DNA of 64,000 bases from JACVRW01 sp963819115. GTDB taxonomy: Bacteria > Actinomycetota > Thermoleophilia > Solirubrobacterales > Thermoleophilaceae. The DNA lies in the NCBI GenBank assembly GCA_963819115.1, contig CAWFUR010000011.1, positions 496,001 to 560,000 on the forward strand. Reading direction: 5' to 3'. Made by a program: the position numbers and the translations under genes. Of the stretch, positions 25,640 to 34,270 are shown piece after piece (position 1 is the first letter of the stretch; each line of letters begins with the position of its first letter). The notes below the pieces were generated by a model. That model searched no databases and was not told where the DNA came from. It worked only from the letters and a program-made list of their open reading frames with translations.

Positions 25640-27567
25640 GCGAGTTCCTCGCCGACGGGTCCACCCCCGGCAGCGCGTTCCCGCCCATCGCCCAGTACGC
25701 CTTCCTGTCCGACTGCGAGACCTGCGCCCTGGTGGCCCCGAGCGGGAACGTGGAATGGCTCTGCCTGCCCCGCTTCGACTCGCCCTCGGTGTTCGGCGCT
25801 CTGCTGGACCGGGACGCCGGTGGCTTTCGCCTCGGGCCCACCGACGTGGCCGTGCCCGCCGACCGCCGCTACCTCCCGGGCACGATGGTGCTCGAGACGA
25901 GCTGGGGCACCCGTGGCGGCTGGATCATCGTGCGCGATGTGCTGCTGATGGGCCCCTGGCACCACGACGCGGAGCGCTCCGGCACCCACCGCCGCTCGCC
26001 CACGGACTACGACGCGGCCCACGTCCTCCTGCGGCTGGTGCGCTGCGTGAACGGCGAGGTGCAGGTGCGCCTGGACTGCGAGCCGGTGTTCGACTACGGC
26101 CGCCAGGCGCCGACCTGGGAGTATGCCGGGCCGGGGTACAACGAGGCCGTGGTCGGCGCCGACGGCAGCGACGTGCGTCTGAAGCTGACGACGGACATGC
26201 GGATGGGGTTCGAGGGGCCGCGGGCCACCGCCCGGACGCTGATGAAGGAGGGGCAGACGCTGTTCGCCGCCCTCTCCTGGTCCGATCACCCGGCGCCGGA
26301 GAACTCCAAGGACGCCTACGACAAGCTCGTGTGGACGGCCCACCATTGGCAGCACTGGCTGGACCACGGCGAGTTTCCCGACCACCCGTGGCGCACCTAT
26401 CTCCAGCGCAGTGCGCTCACCCTGAAGGGGCTCTCCTACGCCCCCACCGGCGCGATGGTGGCGGCGGCCACCACCTCGCTGCCCGAGACGCCCGGGGGCG
26501 AGCGCAACTGGGACTACCGCTACACGTGGATCCGGGACGCCACCTTCATGCTCTGGGGCCTCTACACGCTCGGCTTCGACTGGGAGGCGAACGACTTCTT
26601 CTACTTCATCGCCGATGTGGCCGAGGCCGAGGAGGGGCAGCTCCAGATCATGTACGGCATCGGGGGCGAGTCGCGGCTCGACGAGAGCACCCTCGAGCGG
26701 CTGAGCGGCTACGAGGGCGCCCGCCCGGTGCGGATCGGCAACGCCGCCTACGACCAGGACCAACACGACGTGTGGGGGGCCTATCTCGATTCGATCTACC
26801 TCCATGCGAAGACGCGAGACGCCCTCCCCGAGCGGATCTGGCCGATCCTGTCCAAGCAGGTGGAGATGGCCCTGGCCAACTGGAGCGAGCCCGACCGCGG
26901 CATCTGGGAGGTGCGGGGGGACCCCAAGCACTTCACGTCCTCCAAGCTCATGTGCTGGGTGGCCGCCGATCGCGGGGCGCGCCTGGCTGAGCTGCGTGAG
27001 GACCTCGAGAAGGCGGCGCGCTGGCAGTCCGCGGCCGACGAGATCAAGGAGGACATCTGCGCCAATGCGGTGGACGACCGCGGCGTGTTCTGCCAGCACT
27101 ACGAGACCGACGCCCTGGACGCCTCGGTGCTGCTGATGCCGCTCGTGCGGTTCCTCCCGCCCGAGGACGAGCGCGTGCGGGCCACGGTCCGCACCATCGC
27201 GGACGAGCTCACCGAGGACGGCCTGGTGCTCCGGTACCGCGTGGACGACACCGACGACGGCCTGGAGGGCGAGGAGGGGACGTTCACGATCTGCTCGTTC
27301 TGGCTGGTCTCGGCGCTGGTGGAGATCGGCGACCTCGAGGCGGGCCGGGCGCTGTGCGAGAAGCTCCTCTCCTACGCCAGCCCGCTCGGGCTCTACGCGG
27401 AGGAGATAGATCCGCGCTCCGGGCGGCACTTCGGGAACTTCCCCCAGGCCTTCACCCACCTGGCGCTGATCAACGCGGTGATGCACGTGATCCGGGCCGA
27501 GCACGGCCTCGAGGGCGGGCCCTTCGACTTCGGCGCCGACCTGGCCCGCATGCGCGCCGACCGCTAG
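25636..27567 (+). CDS. Glycoside hydrolase family 15 (glucoamylase/trehalase-like)
   Basis: This encodes 643 residues with no signal peptide, so it acts in the cytoplasm. An N-terminal beta-sandwich (YAFLSDCETCALVAPSGNVE, WLCLPRFDSPSVFG) precedes an (alpha/alpha)6 barrel with RNWDYRYTWIRDATFMLWGL, GIWEVRGDPKHFTSSKLMCW (general acid Glu) and LYAEEIDPRSGRHFGNFPQAF (general base Glu). Actinobacterial members of this shape hydrolyse trehalose or alpha-glucan oligosaccharides to glucose, which would feed the adjoining glucokinase and pentose-phosphate genes. A close paralogue runs off the right edge at 63505. Confidence 0.9.
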   Translation: MSEFLADGSTPGSAFPPIAQYAFLSDCETCALVAPSGNVEWLCLPRFDSPSVFGALLDRDAGGFRLGPTDVAVPADRRYLPGTMVLETSWGTRGGWIIVRDVLLMGPWHHDAERSGTHRRSPTDYDAAHVLLRLVRCVNGEVQVRLDCEPVFDYGRQAPTWEYAGPGYNEAVVGADGSDVRLKLTTDMRMGFEGPRATARTLMKEGQTLFAALSWSDHPAPENSKDAYDKLVWTAHHWQHWLDHGEFPDHPWRTYLQRSALTLKGLSYAPTGAMVAAATTSLPETPGGERNWDYRYTWIRDATFMLWGLYTLGFDWEANDFFYFIADVAEAEEGQLQIMYGIGGESRLDESTLERLSGYEGARPVRIGNAAYDQDQHDVWGAYLDSIYLHAKTRDALPERIWPILSKQVEMALANWSEPDRGIWEVRGDPKHFTSSKLMCWVAADRGARLAELREDLEKAARWQSAADEIKEDICANAVDDRGVFCQHYETDALDASVLLMPLVRFLPPEDERVRATVRTIADELTEDGLVLRYRVDDTDDGLEGEEGTFTICSFWLVSALVEIGDLEAGRALCEKLLSYASPLGLYAEEIDPRSGRHFGNFPQAFTHLALINAVMHVIRAEHGLEGGPFDFGADLARMRADR

Positions 27568-27572
27568 CGGGC

Positions 27573-28517
27573 GTGGCGAAGCTCGCCTTCCTCTTTCCCG
27601 GCCAGGGGTCCCAGCGAGTGGGGATGGGGGGAGACCTCGGCCAGGGGGACGCGCGACTGCTGGAGGAGAGCCTGCGCGCGGCCGATGCCCTGTCAGGACT
27701 GAACGTGAGCAGAATCACCGCAGAAGGACCGATGGAGGACCTCACCCGCACCGAGGTCGCGCAGCCCGCCCTGTACGCGGTCTCGCTGACCCTCGCCCAG
27801 GTGGCCCGGGATGTGGGGCTCACCCCCGGCTGCGTGGTGGGCCACAGCCTGGGTGAGTACACCGCGGCGGCGGCGGCCGGCGCCCTGGACCCCGAGGACG
27901 GGATGAGGCTGGTGAGCACCCGCGGCCGCCTGATGGCGGAGGTGCAGGAGCGCAGCCCGGGCGCCATGGCGGCCACGGGAGGCGTTCCCGAGCCGCGCCT
28001 CGAGGAGCTGATCGGGGGCGCCGCCGAGGGGGCCGTGCTCGGGCTGGCGAACATCAACTCGCCCAAGCAGATCGTGGTGTCGGGCGAGACCGCGGCCGTG
28101 GACCGGCTGGTGGAGCTCGTGAACGCCGAGCCCGGCGGAAGGGCGATGCGGCTGCCGGTGGGCGCCGCGTTCCACAGCGAGTACATGCGGCCGGTCAGAG
28201 ACGCGCTGGCGGCCGAGCTGGAGGAGATCGAGATCGCGGATCCGGCCGTGCCCCTCGTGGCCAACCACTCCGGGCGGCCGGTGGACGATGCCGCGGGCGT
28301 GCGCGAGGCCCTGCTCGGTCAGATCGCCAGCCCCGTGCGCTTCACCGACTGCGTTCACTCGCTGGTGGACGCCGGCTGCACCAGCTTCCTCGAGCTCGGG
28401 CCCGGACGGGTGCTCACGGGACTCGTGAGACAGACCGCGGGCCGTGACGCGCACGCCGCGTCGGCGGACTCGCGTGCGGCGCTCGAGGCGTTCGCGGGAG
28501 CACTGGACGCGGGATGA
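27573..28517 (+). CDS. fabD: Malonyl-CoA:ACP transacylase
   Basis: This encodes 314 residues. The motifs are FLFPGQGSQRVGMG, the nucleophile GHSLGEYTA, the catalytic His in GAAFHSEYM and the closing FLELGPGRVLTGL. It loads malonyl groups on acyl carrier protein for fatty-acid synthesis. Here it is separated from other fab genes and placed in a carbohydrate operon, five bases after the GH15 stop. It starts at GTG 27573. It could alternatively serve a polyketide system, but none is in the window. Confidence 0.93.
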   Translation: MAKLAFLFPGQGSQRVGMGGDLGQGDARLLEESLRAADALSGLNVSRITAEGPMEDLTRTEVAQPALYAVSLTLAQVARDVGLTPGCVVGHSLGEYTAAAAAGALDPEDGMRLVSTRGRLMAEVQERSPGAMAATGGVPEPRLEELIGGAAEGAVLGLANINSPKQIVVSGETAAVDRLVELVNAEPGGRAMRLPVGAAFHSEYMRPVRDALAAELEEIEIADPAVPLVANHSGRPVDDAAGVREALLGQIASPVRFTDCVHSLVDAGCTSFLELGPGRVLTGLVRQTAGRDAHAASADSRAALEAFAGALDAG

Positions 28518-30985
28518 GGCGCCGGAATCTCGTACGGGCCGCGATCGCGGCCTCGGTGGCGGCAGGCGTCACCGCGGCTGGGGCCGCTGAGCTCGGCGGG
28601 TCCTCCGCGGCGCCCGCGGCCGCCACACGAACGGCGCAGGCGAGCACACACGGGGTGAGCAGCCGGGAGCCGGCCTCCGGCGCCGTCCGCTCTCGGACGC
28701 GCCGGGAGGGCTTCCTGACCGGTCCGAGCGCGGCCGCCCCGGCGCGCGTGGCCCTGCGCTTCGTGCAACGCCACTCCGCGGCCCTGGGCCTGCACGCATC
28801 GGATCTCCACGGCCTGGAGCTGCACGACCGGTACAGGGCCGGGGGCATCACCTACCTGAGCTGGACCCAGAGCTACCGGGGCATTCCCTCCGTGGACGGC
28901 GGCCTCAGGGCGGCCGTGACCAGCGACGGCCGCCTCCTGGCCCTGCCGCGGGTGCCGGTGCCCGACCAGGCCCCCGCATCCACCGAGCCCCGGCTCGGCG
29001 CGGCCGAGGCGGCGGCGCTGGCCGCACGGTCGGTGGGCGCGCCGGCGCCCGGGCAGGTCACGAGCGGTCCGTCGGGCCCGGAGCGGCGTGCCGGCTTCCA
29101 GGACGGCACCAGCGCGGAGCTCGCCATCTTCGGCGCCCCCGGGGCGGCCAGGCTCACGTGGCGGGTCCTCTTCCCCGGCGAGGGTTGGGACGTGGTGCTC
29201 GACGCCGGCACGGGAGCGGTGCTGCGCAGCCACAGCCTCACGCGCGAGGCCACGGGCATCGTCCACCGCAACTACCCCGGCGCGGCGCTGGGAGGCACCG
29301 ACCAGACCGTGTCCCTGGACCCGTGGCTGGGCGCGGCGGACAGGCTCTCGGGTCCCAATGCCCACGTATACGCGGACCCCGGGGACACCCTCTACACGCT
29401 GTCGCCCCCCACCGCCGACGAGATCCCGCCCACGGGATCGGGCAACTGGAGCTATCCCGCGGTGCGCGCCACCGGCGCCGGCCAGCTCTGCCCGCCCGGC
29501 GGCTGCACCTGGGACCAGGGCAACCCCAGCTTCAGCTGGAGCACGAATCTGAACCAGGCCGCCACCCAGCTGTTCTGGTACGTGAACCTCTTCCACGACC
29601 ATCTTCGCGACACGCCGGGGATCGACTTCGACTCGGCCTCGGGCGCGTTCGAGGGCGTGGACCCGGTGATCGGCCAGGTGGACGACGGATCGATGACAAA
29701 CGGCTCCTTCCCGAATTGCTCGCACGTGAACAACGCGGGCATGACCGTGAACCCCGACGGCATCGCCGCGAAGCTCGAGACCTACCTCTGGACCCCGGAC
29801 TGCCCGGGATCGGCCGGGATCTACGAGGTGAACGGGGCCGACGATCCCTACGTGGTCTTCCACGAGTACACGCACGGGCTGTCGCTGCGGCTGATCACCG
29901 ATGATCGCGGTGTCGGCGCCCTGAACGATCCGCAGCCGGGGGCGATGGGGGAGGCCTGGAGCGACTGGTACGCCGAGGACTACCTGGTGGCGGCCGGGCT
30001 CCAGGTGGACACCGCCACGCCGGGTCAGGTCCGCGCCGGTCCATACCTCGGGAACGCGGACCTCCGCACCCAGCCCTTCGACTGTCCGGTGGGCGTGAAC
30101 ACCACGTCCTGTCCGGGGACGCTCGGCGCGGGGACGGGCGGGTACACCTACGGAGACTTCGGGCACATCATCGACGGACCGGAGGTGCACGCCGACGGTG
30201 AGATCTGGGTGGAGACGCTCTGGGACCTGCGCCGCGCGCTGGTGGCGAAGCACCCGTCCGACGGGGTCACCCGCGCCCGCGCGCTGATCACCGACGGCAT
30301 GCGTCTCGCACCCGACGAGCCGAGCTTCCTGCAGGGTCGCGACGCGATCCTGAAGGCCAACGACGCGCGCGGATACGGGGACCGCGACCTGATCTGGTCG
30401 GTGTTCGCGGCGCGCGGGATGGGCGTGAGCGCCACCAGCGCCGGCGGCGGCGACACGGCGCCGCGCGAGAGCTTCGCCGCTCCCGCCGTCACCTCTCCCG
30501 TGGTCAAGGCCAAGCCGCCGCCCGGTGACGGGCAGGTGGCCCCGGCGCGCGACATCGCCGCGCCGCGGGTGTCCCGGTTCGGGGTCACGAGCCGGCGATT
30601 CCGTGTGGGGTCGAGAAGTACCCCGCGGTCCGCGGCACGTCGCGTGGCGGTGGGCACCCGCTTCCGCTTCCGTCTCTCGGAGCGGGCCGACGTGAGCATC
30701 GTGCTGTCGCGGGCGCTCTCGGGCCGCAGGGCGAAGGGGCGCTGCCGCCGGCCCACGCATGCGCTCCGCAGGCACCCGCGCTGCACACGCTGGGCGGGGT
30801 CCGGGCGCCTCGCCCGCTCAGGCCAGCTCGCCGGCCGGGCCTGGGTACGCTTCAGCGGCCGCCTGGCCGGCCACGCGCTGCCCCCGGGGAGCTACCGGGC
30901 CGTCCTCACCGCCCGCGACGCCGCCGGCAACCGCTCCCGGGCCGTCACGGCGCGCTTCACCGTCCTGGCATCGCGGCGGCGCTAA
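28514..30985 (+). CDS. Secreted M36 (fungalysin-type) zinc metalloprotease with C-terminal beta domain
   Basis: This encodes 823 residues. It carries a twin-arginine-like basic N-terminus and hydrophobic signal (MRRRNLVRAAIAASVAAGV), then an FTP-type propeptide (about 60-230). The catalytic domain has VVFHEYTHGL (His450, Glu451, His454) and the downstream Glu in GEAWSDWYAED. After a Pro-rich linker the last 130 residues form a repeat-prone beta module (GTRFRFRLSERADVSI, LPPGSYRAVLTARDAAGNRS), a style common in secreted proteins of Thermoleophilia as I recall. Its ATG overlaps the fabD stop (ATGA), an odd partner for a secreted protease. Confidence 0.87.
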   Translation: MRRRNLVRAAIAASVAAGVTAAGAAELGGSSAAPAAATRTAQASTHGVSSREPASGAVRSRTRREGFLTGPSAAAPARVALRFVQRHSAALGLHASDLHGLELHDRYRAGGITYLSWTQSYRGIPSVDGGLRAAVTSDGRLLALPRVPVPDQAPASTEPRLGAAEAAALAARSVGAPAPGQVTSGPSGPERRAGFQDGTSAELAIFGAPGAARLTWRVLFPGEGWDVVLDAGTGAVLRSHSLTREATGIVHRNYPGAALGGTDQTVSLDPWLGAADRLSGPNAHVYADPGDTLYTLSPPTADEIPPTGSGNWSYPAVRATGAGQLCPPGGCTWDQGNPSFSWSTNLNQAATQLFWYVNLFHDHLRDTPGIDFDSASGAFEGVDPVIGQVDDGSMTNGSFPNCSHVNNAGMTVNPDGIAAKLETYLWTPDCPGSAGIYEVNGADDPYVVFHEYTHGLSLRLITDDRGVGALNDPQPGAMGEAWSDWYAEDYLVAAGLQVDTATPGQVRAGPYLGNADLRTQPFDCPVGVNTTSCPGTLGAGTGGYTYGDFGHIIDGPEVHADGEIWVETLWDLRRALVAKHPSDGVTRARALITDGMRLAPDEPSFLQGRDAILKANDARGYGDRDLIWSVFAARGMGVSATSAGGGDTAPRESFAAPAVTSPVVKAKPPPGDGQVAPARDIAAPRVSRFGVTSRRFRVGSRSTPRSAARRVAVGTRFRFRLSERADVSIVLSRALSGRRAKGRCRRPTHALRRHPRCTRWAGSGRLARSGQLAGRAWVRFSGRLAGHALPPGSYRAVLTARDAAGNRSRAVTARFTVLASRRR

Positions 30986-31004
30986 GGCACGTAGGATCGG
31001 GTCC

Positions 31005-31676
31005 GTGCGCCCCGAGGTTCAGGTCAGCGACGATCCGGCCGGAGTCGTGGCCGAGATGCTGAGGACGGTGACCGGCCACATGGTGCTCACCGGAGGCTCC
31101 ACCCCGCGGGTGGCCTTCGAGCGCCTGGCAGAGATGCGCGACGACTGGTCGAAGGTGGACATCTGGCTCACCGACGAGCGCTGCGTGCCCCCGGAGCACG
31201 AGCATTCGAACTACCGGATGGTGGACGCGGCGCTGCTCAGTCGCGTGTCCGGCGTGCGCGTGAACCGGATGCGCGGCGAGCTGGGCCCGCACGAGGGCGC
31301 CGACGACTACGAGCGCCGGCTCGAGGAGGTCTTCGGCCCGGAGCTCCCGGCCTTCGACTTCATGCTGCTCGGCCTCGGCCCCGACGCGCACACCTGCTCG
31401 CTCTTCCCGGGCGACGAAGCCCTGTCCGAGCGCGAGCGCCGGGTGGTCGGCGTGGACATGCCCGGAATGGCCCCTCTCATTCCCCGCATCACGCTCACGC
31501 TGCCGGTGGTGAACGGCGCCAAGCGCGCGGTGTTCCTCGTGACCGGCGAGGACAAGGCGGAGGCCGTGGCGCGCAGCTTCGGAGGTCCGCCGGACCCGCG
31601 GGCCCCGGCATCACTCGTGGAGGGCGCGGTCACGCTGGTCTGCGACGCCGCCGCGGCGTCACAGCTCGACTCCTAA
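31005..31676 (+). CDS. pgl: 6-phosphogluconolactonase
   Basis: This encodes 223 residues, the DevB/SOL type. The motifs are MVLTGGSTPRVAFERLA, IWLTDERCVPPEHEHSNYRMV and MLLGLGPDAHTCSLFPG. It opens the lactone made by Zwf and completes the oxidative branch in this cluster. It starts at GTG 31005, 19 bases after the protease gene. Its stop is followed by a dispersed hairpin repeat, then the convergent acylase gene. Confidence 0.93.
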   Translation: MRPEVQVSDDPAGVVAEMLRTVTGHMVLTGGSTPRVAFERLAEMRDDWSKVDIWLTDERCVPPEHEHSNYRMVDAALLSRVSGVRVNRMRGELGPHEGADDYERRLEEVFGPELPAFDFMLLGLGPDAHTCSLFPGDEALSERERRVVGVDMPGMAPLIPRITLTLPVVNGAKRAVFLVTGEDKAEAVARSFGGPPDPRAPASLVEGAVTLVCDAAAASQLDS

Positions 31677-31693
31677 GAAGAACCGGGGCCCAA

Positions 31694-31736
31694 GGGAGGA
31701 GCGCAGCCCGGGCGTTGGCCGGGCGAGCACCGGACC
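31694..31736 (+). repeat. Dispersed hairpin repeat at a convergent junction
   Basis: This is one copy between the pgl stop and the acylase stop. The arms are GCCCGG (31706-31711) and CCGGGC (31719-31724), flanked by GGAGGAGCGCA and GCGAGCACCGGACC. This copy has lost the GATC core yet keeps a paired stem, and it ends only two bases before the stop codon of the convergent gene. Confidence 0.72.
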
Positions 31737-31738
31737 AC

Positions 31739-33700
31739 TTAGTTCCCGAAGCGGATGATCTGCTGGAACGTCGAGCGGTTGGTGAAGCGCATGGTCTGCG
31801 AGAGCAGTCCGGGCGCGAACTTCAGCCGCTCCGCGGTGGCGTCGGCGCGCCACTTGGTGGGATCCGGGCCCTGGGTGGCGGCCACGCTGTCGGCAGCGGC
31901 CTTGAGTGCCGCCCACAGGGAGGCGCGGCACGCGGTGAACGAGCCGTTCCCGCAGTAGCGCAGGTGGTAGGGATCGCGCATCCGCTGCCCGAGCAGCGTC
32001 CGGAGGTCCTTGTCGACGTAGCCGTACCAGCCGCCGCCGAACATGCCGCTGTTGATGCCCTGGAGCCCCGACAGGTCAGAGGTGAGCGTTCCTAGCTGGG
32101 GGCTGAGCACGGCGTTGGCCACGTTGGTCCAGGCCGGGCCGATGATGGCCGCGCCGGGATCGTCGATGTTGCCGTCGAGGTCGCCGTCGAGCTTGCTCCC
32201 GCCCGCGTTCGACCACTTGGTGAGGATGTCCGCAGCCTGGCCCGTGAGCGCGTCCGGGGGAGCCGAGTGGCCGAGCACGCGACGGATGACGGGCCAGAGC
32301 CTGGTGGCGCGCAGATCCTCGGTGGCGGCGCGGTTCATGATGCTCGCCACGTCCGCGATGCGCGGACGGTTGGGGAAGCGGTCGAACATCTGGACACGGT
32401 GGACGGAGCCGTAGGTGTGGCCGTCGTCACCGGTCTGCCAGCCGGGCGCCGGCTTGTTGTTCCAGTTCAGGAAGATGCCGCCGGGGCCGCCGACGTCGTG
32501 CGGGTGCTCGTCGCGCGAGATGTAGCCGCGCCAGTCGTAGTTGCCGGTGCCCAGCGTCGGCAGGAGCTTGTTCGTGTGCGGCGCGCGCCGCGGGAGCTTG
32601 CCTGACGAGAAGTAGGCGGTGGTGTCGCGGCTTGCGTAGCCCCAGTTGAAGGTGAAGCCGAACTCGTTGGCCGAGTCGAAGAAGCCGTTGACCGTGCGGC
32701 CGCGTCCGGTGGTCATGTCGTGCAGCGCGGCCAGCGAGTTCCCGTCCTCGCCGTAGGTGGAGCGCTGGCGGGCGATGGCGTAGGGCTTGCCGCCCACGGT
32801 CACCGTGCCGAACACGGGACCGTGAACCGTGATCGGGTAGACCTGCGGCACGCCGTCGAGGGTGCCCGCGTCGAAGGTGGTCATCGCCCGGCACTGGCCC
32901 CTGTAGACGTAGTGGCGCGAGTCGCGCGTGGGCGCCGATCCGTCGGGCTCGCACAGCTTCTCGAGGAACTGGTCGCGATTGTCGTTGCTCGCGGTGGTGA
33001 GGCTCCACGCGTAGTCCTTGGTGCGGCCGATCAGCACGTAGGGGCTGCCACCGGGCACGAGTGCGCCCTGAGCCTGGATCCCGGGGCCGTGAAGGTCGGC
33101 CTCGAGCACGATCTCAGGGTAGTAGTAGCCGAGCTGCGGGCCCATCACGGCGAGGCTCTCGCGCGTGGCTGAGCGGAACGGGTTCACGATCAGGAAGTTC
33201 GAGGCGAGCCGGTTGGGCGCGGCGCTCAGCGCCTGCGAGGAGCCCGGGTCCACGAGCGGCGAGCCGTCGGTGGGGGATCCGCCCGACGTTCCGTAGTTGA
33301 AGCGGCGGTTCGTGGTGGTGGGGGCGTCGTCGTCGTCGGCCTCCATGAGGTCCACGAACGCGTCCGATCCGCGCCTGACGCCGAGTTGGGTGCGCAGCTT
33401 CGCGAGGAAGTCGGCGTTGCGAACCTCGCCGCCGCCCCCGTTTCCGAAGATCGACCCGATGAAGGCGGTGACGGCGATGGCGTCGTTCACGGTCCAGGGA
33501 CGCATCGACGCCGGGACCCCGTCGGTCACGCCCGCGGCGTAGTCCTTGAGGTCGGTGAGGATCTGGCGGCCCTTGTTCCCGTAGGTGTCCACGAGCTTCT
33601 GCTGCTCGGAGGTCACGAGCGCCTCCGACTGGGCGCTGGGCACGAAGGTGCGGCCGCTGGTGACGAGCGAGAAGGCGTCCACTCCGGGCACCTCGGCCAC
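31739..33700 (-). CDS. Penicillin-acylase-like Ntn hydrolase, large part downstream of a frameshift
   Basis: This frame carries most of a penicillin amidase family protein: the end of the alpha chain (MAEVPGVDAFSLVTSG) and the beta chain. The beta chain includes RLASNFLIV (candidate nucleophile Ser followed by Asn), SLAVMGPQLGYYYPEIVLEADLHGPG, and SLTTASNDNRDQF with the oxyanion Asn type. Such enzymes hydrolyse amide bonds of acyl-homoserine lactones, penicillins or other amides outside the membrane. The upstream part lies in another frame (to 34191). The first Met of this frame is unlikely to be a true start. Confidence 0.8.
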   Translation of the reverse strand: MAEVPGVDAFSLVTSGRTFVPSAQSEALVTSEQQKLVDTYGNKGRQILTDLKDYAAGVTDGVPASMRPWTVNDAIAVTAFIGSIFGNGGGGEVRNADFLAKLRTQLGVRRGSDAFVDLMEADDDDAPTTTNRRFNYGTSGGSPTDGSPLVDPGSSQALSAAPNRLASNFLIVNPFRSATRESLAVMGPQLGYYYPEIVLEADLHGPGIQAQGALVPGGSPYVLIGRTKDYAWSLTTASNDNRDQFLEKLCEPDGSAPTRDSRHYVYRGQCRAMTTFDAGTLDGVPQVYPITVHGPVFGTVTVGGKPYAIARQRSTYGEDGNSLAALHDMTTGRGRTVNGFFDSANEFGFTFNWGYASRDTTAYFSSGKLPRRAPHTNKLLPTLGTGNYDWRGYISRDEHPHDVGGPGGIFLNWNNKPAPGWQTGDDGHTYGSVHRVQMFDRFPNRPRIADVASIMNRAATEDLRATRLWPVIRRVLGHSAPPDALTGQAADILTKWSNAGGSKLDGDLDGNIDDPGAAIIGPAWTNVANAVLSPQLGTLTSDLSGLQGINSGMFGGGWYGYVDKDLRTLLGQRMRDPYHLRYCGNGSFTACRASLWAALKAAADSVAATQGPDPTKWRADATAERLKFAPGLLSQTMRFTNRSTFQQIIRFGN

Positions 33701-34191
33701 GGCCGCGCGGGCCGGTCCCGGCCCAGCAGCAGGAGCAGCCAGCGGTCCTGACCGGTCACGAGGCCGGTGCCGTACATGAGATCGGCGCGTGTCTTGGCGT
33801 AGATGTGCGGTACGCCGAAGGAGTCGCGCACGATGTTCAGGTCGGGATGACCGGGGGTGGGGACGACGGTGGTCGCCCCGTTGGGCGCGAAGTCCTCGCG
33901 CTTGAAGTGGCTCTTGATGTCGTCCTCGGTCACGTTGCCGCGGAGCGGGGTCAGGCTGTCGTACAGCGGCAGCTGGTCGGTGCTGTTCTTCGTCAGGCCC
34001 GCCCCGCCGTACTGCCCGGGGGGCAGGATGTTGTAGGCGAAGTCGGGGCGCTGGACATGACCGCCGTGGCCGTGGCCGTGGCCGTCATCGTGGCCGTGGC
34101 CGTGGCCGTCATGGGCGCCTGCGGCCGGCGCGCCGACGAGGCATGCGCAGAGGGCGGCGAGGACTGCTGCTGGGCGGGCGGGGCGAATCAT
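33613..34191 (-). CDS. Penicillin-acylase-like Ntn hydrolase, N-terminal part with His-rich segment
   Basis: It starts at ATG 34191 with a signal peptide (MIRPARPAAVLAALCACLVG, cleavage after APAAGA) followed by a His/Gly/Asp-rich run (HDGHGHGHDDGHGHGHGGH). The acylase alpha chain follows (DLNIVRDSFGVPHIYAKTRADLMYGTGLVTGQDRW). After LLLLLGRD the reading frame loses sense. The expected RGPARAAVAEVPG would be restored by one additional G in the run at 33717-33719 (CCC on the plus strand). With the downstream frame the gene would span 31739-34191, about 817 residues. Confidence 0.78.
   Translation of the reverse strand: MIRPARPAAVLAALCACLVGAPAAGAHDGHGHGHDDGHGHGHGGHVQRPDFAYNILPPGQYGGAGLTKNSTDQLPLYDSLTPLRGNVTEDDIKSHFKREDFAPNGATTVVPTPGHPDLNIVRDSFGVPHIYAKTRADLMYGTGLVTGQDRWLLLLLGRDRPARPWPRCPEWTPSRSSPAAAPSCPAPSRRRS
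34066..34113 (-). repeat. Two tandem 24-base units encoding the His-rich segment
   Basis: Two copies of a 24-base unit (34066-34089 and 34090-34113) differ only at the last base. Each consists of three GTGGCC steps plus GTCAT on the plus strand. On the coding strand they yield alternating His, Gly and Asp residues. Such short tandem units can expand or contract by slippage without breaking frame. Confidence 0.8.
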
Positions 34192-34270
34192 GCGGGCGGC
34201 AGCGAGCACCCTATGCGCCAGAGGGGGCCCTTGCCAAGTCCCAACCGTCGTTGGGCGCGCTTGCGCGTGC

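Noticed and set aside
31694..31736. Hairpin as a Rho-independent terminator
   Set aside because: The stem is strong, but no T-run follows on either strand, so a standard terminator call is not supported; it is listed as a repeat.
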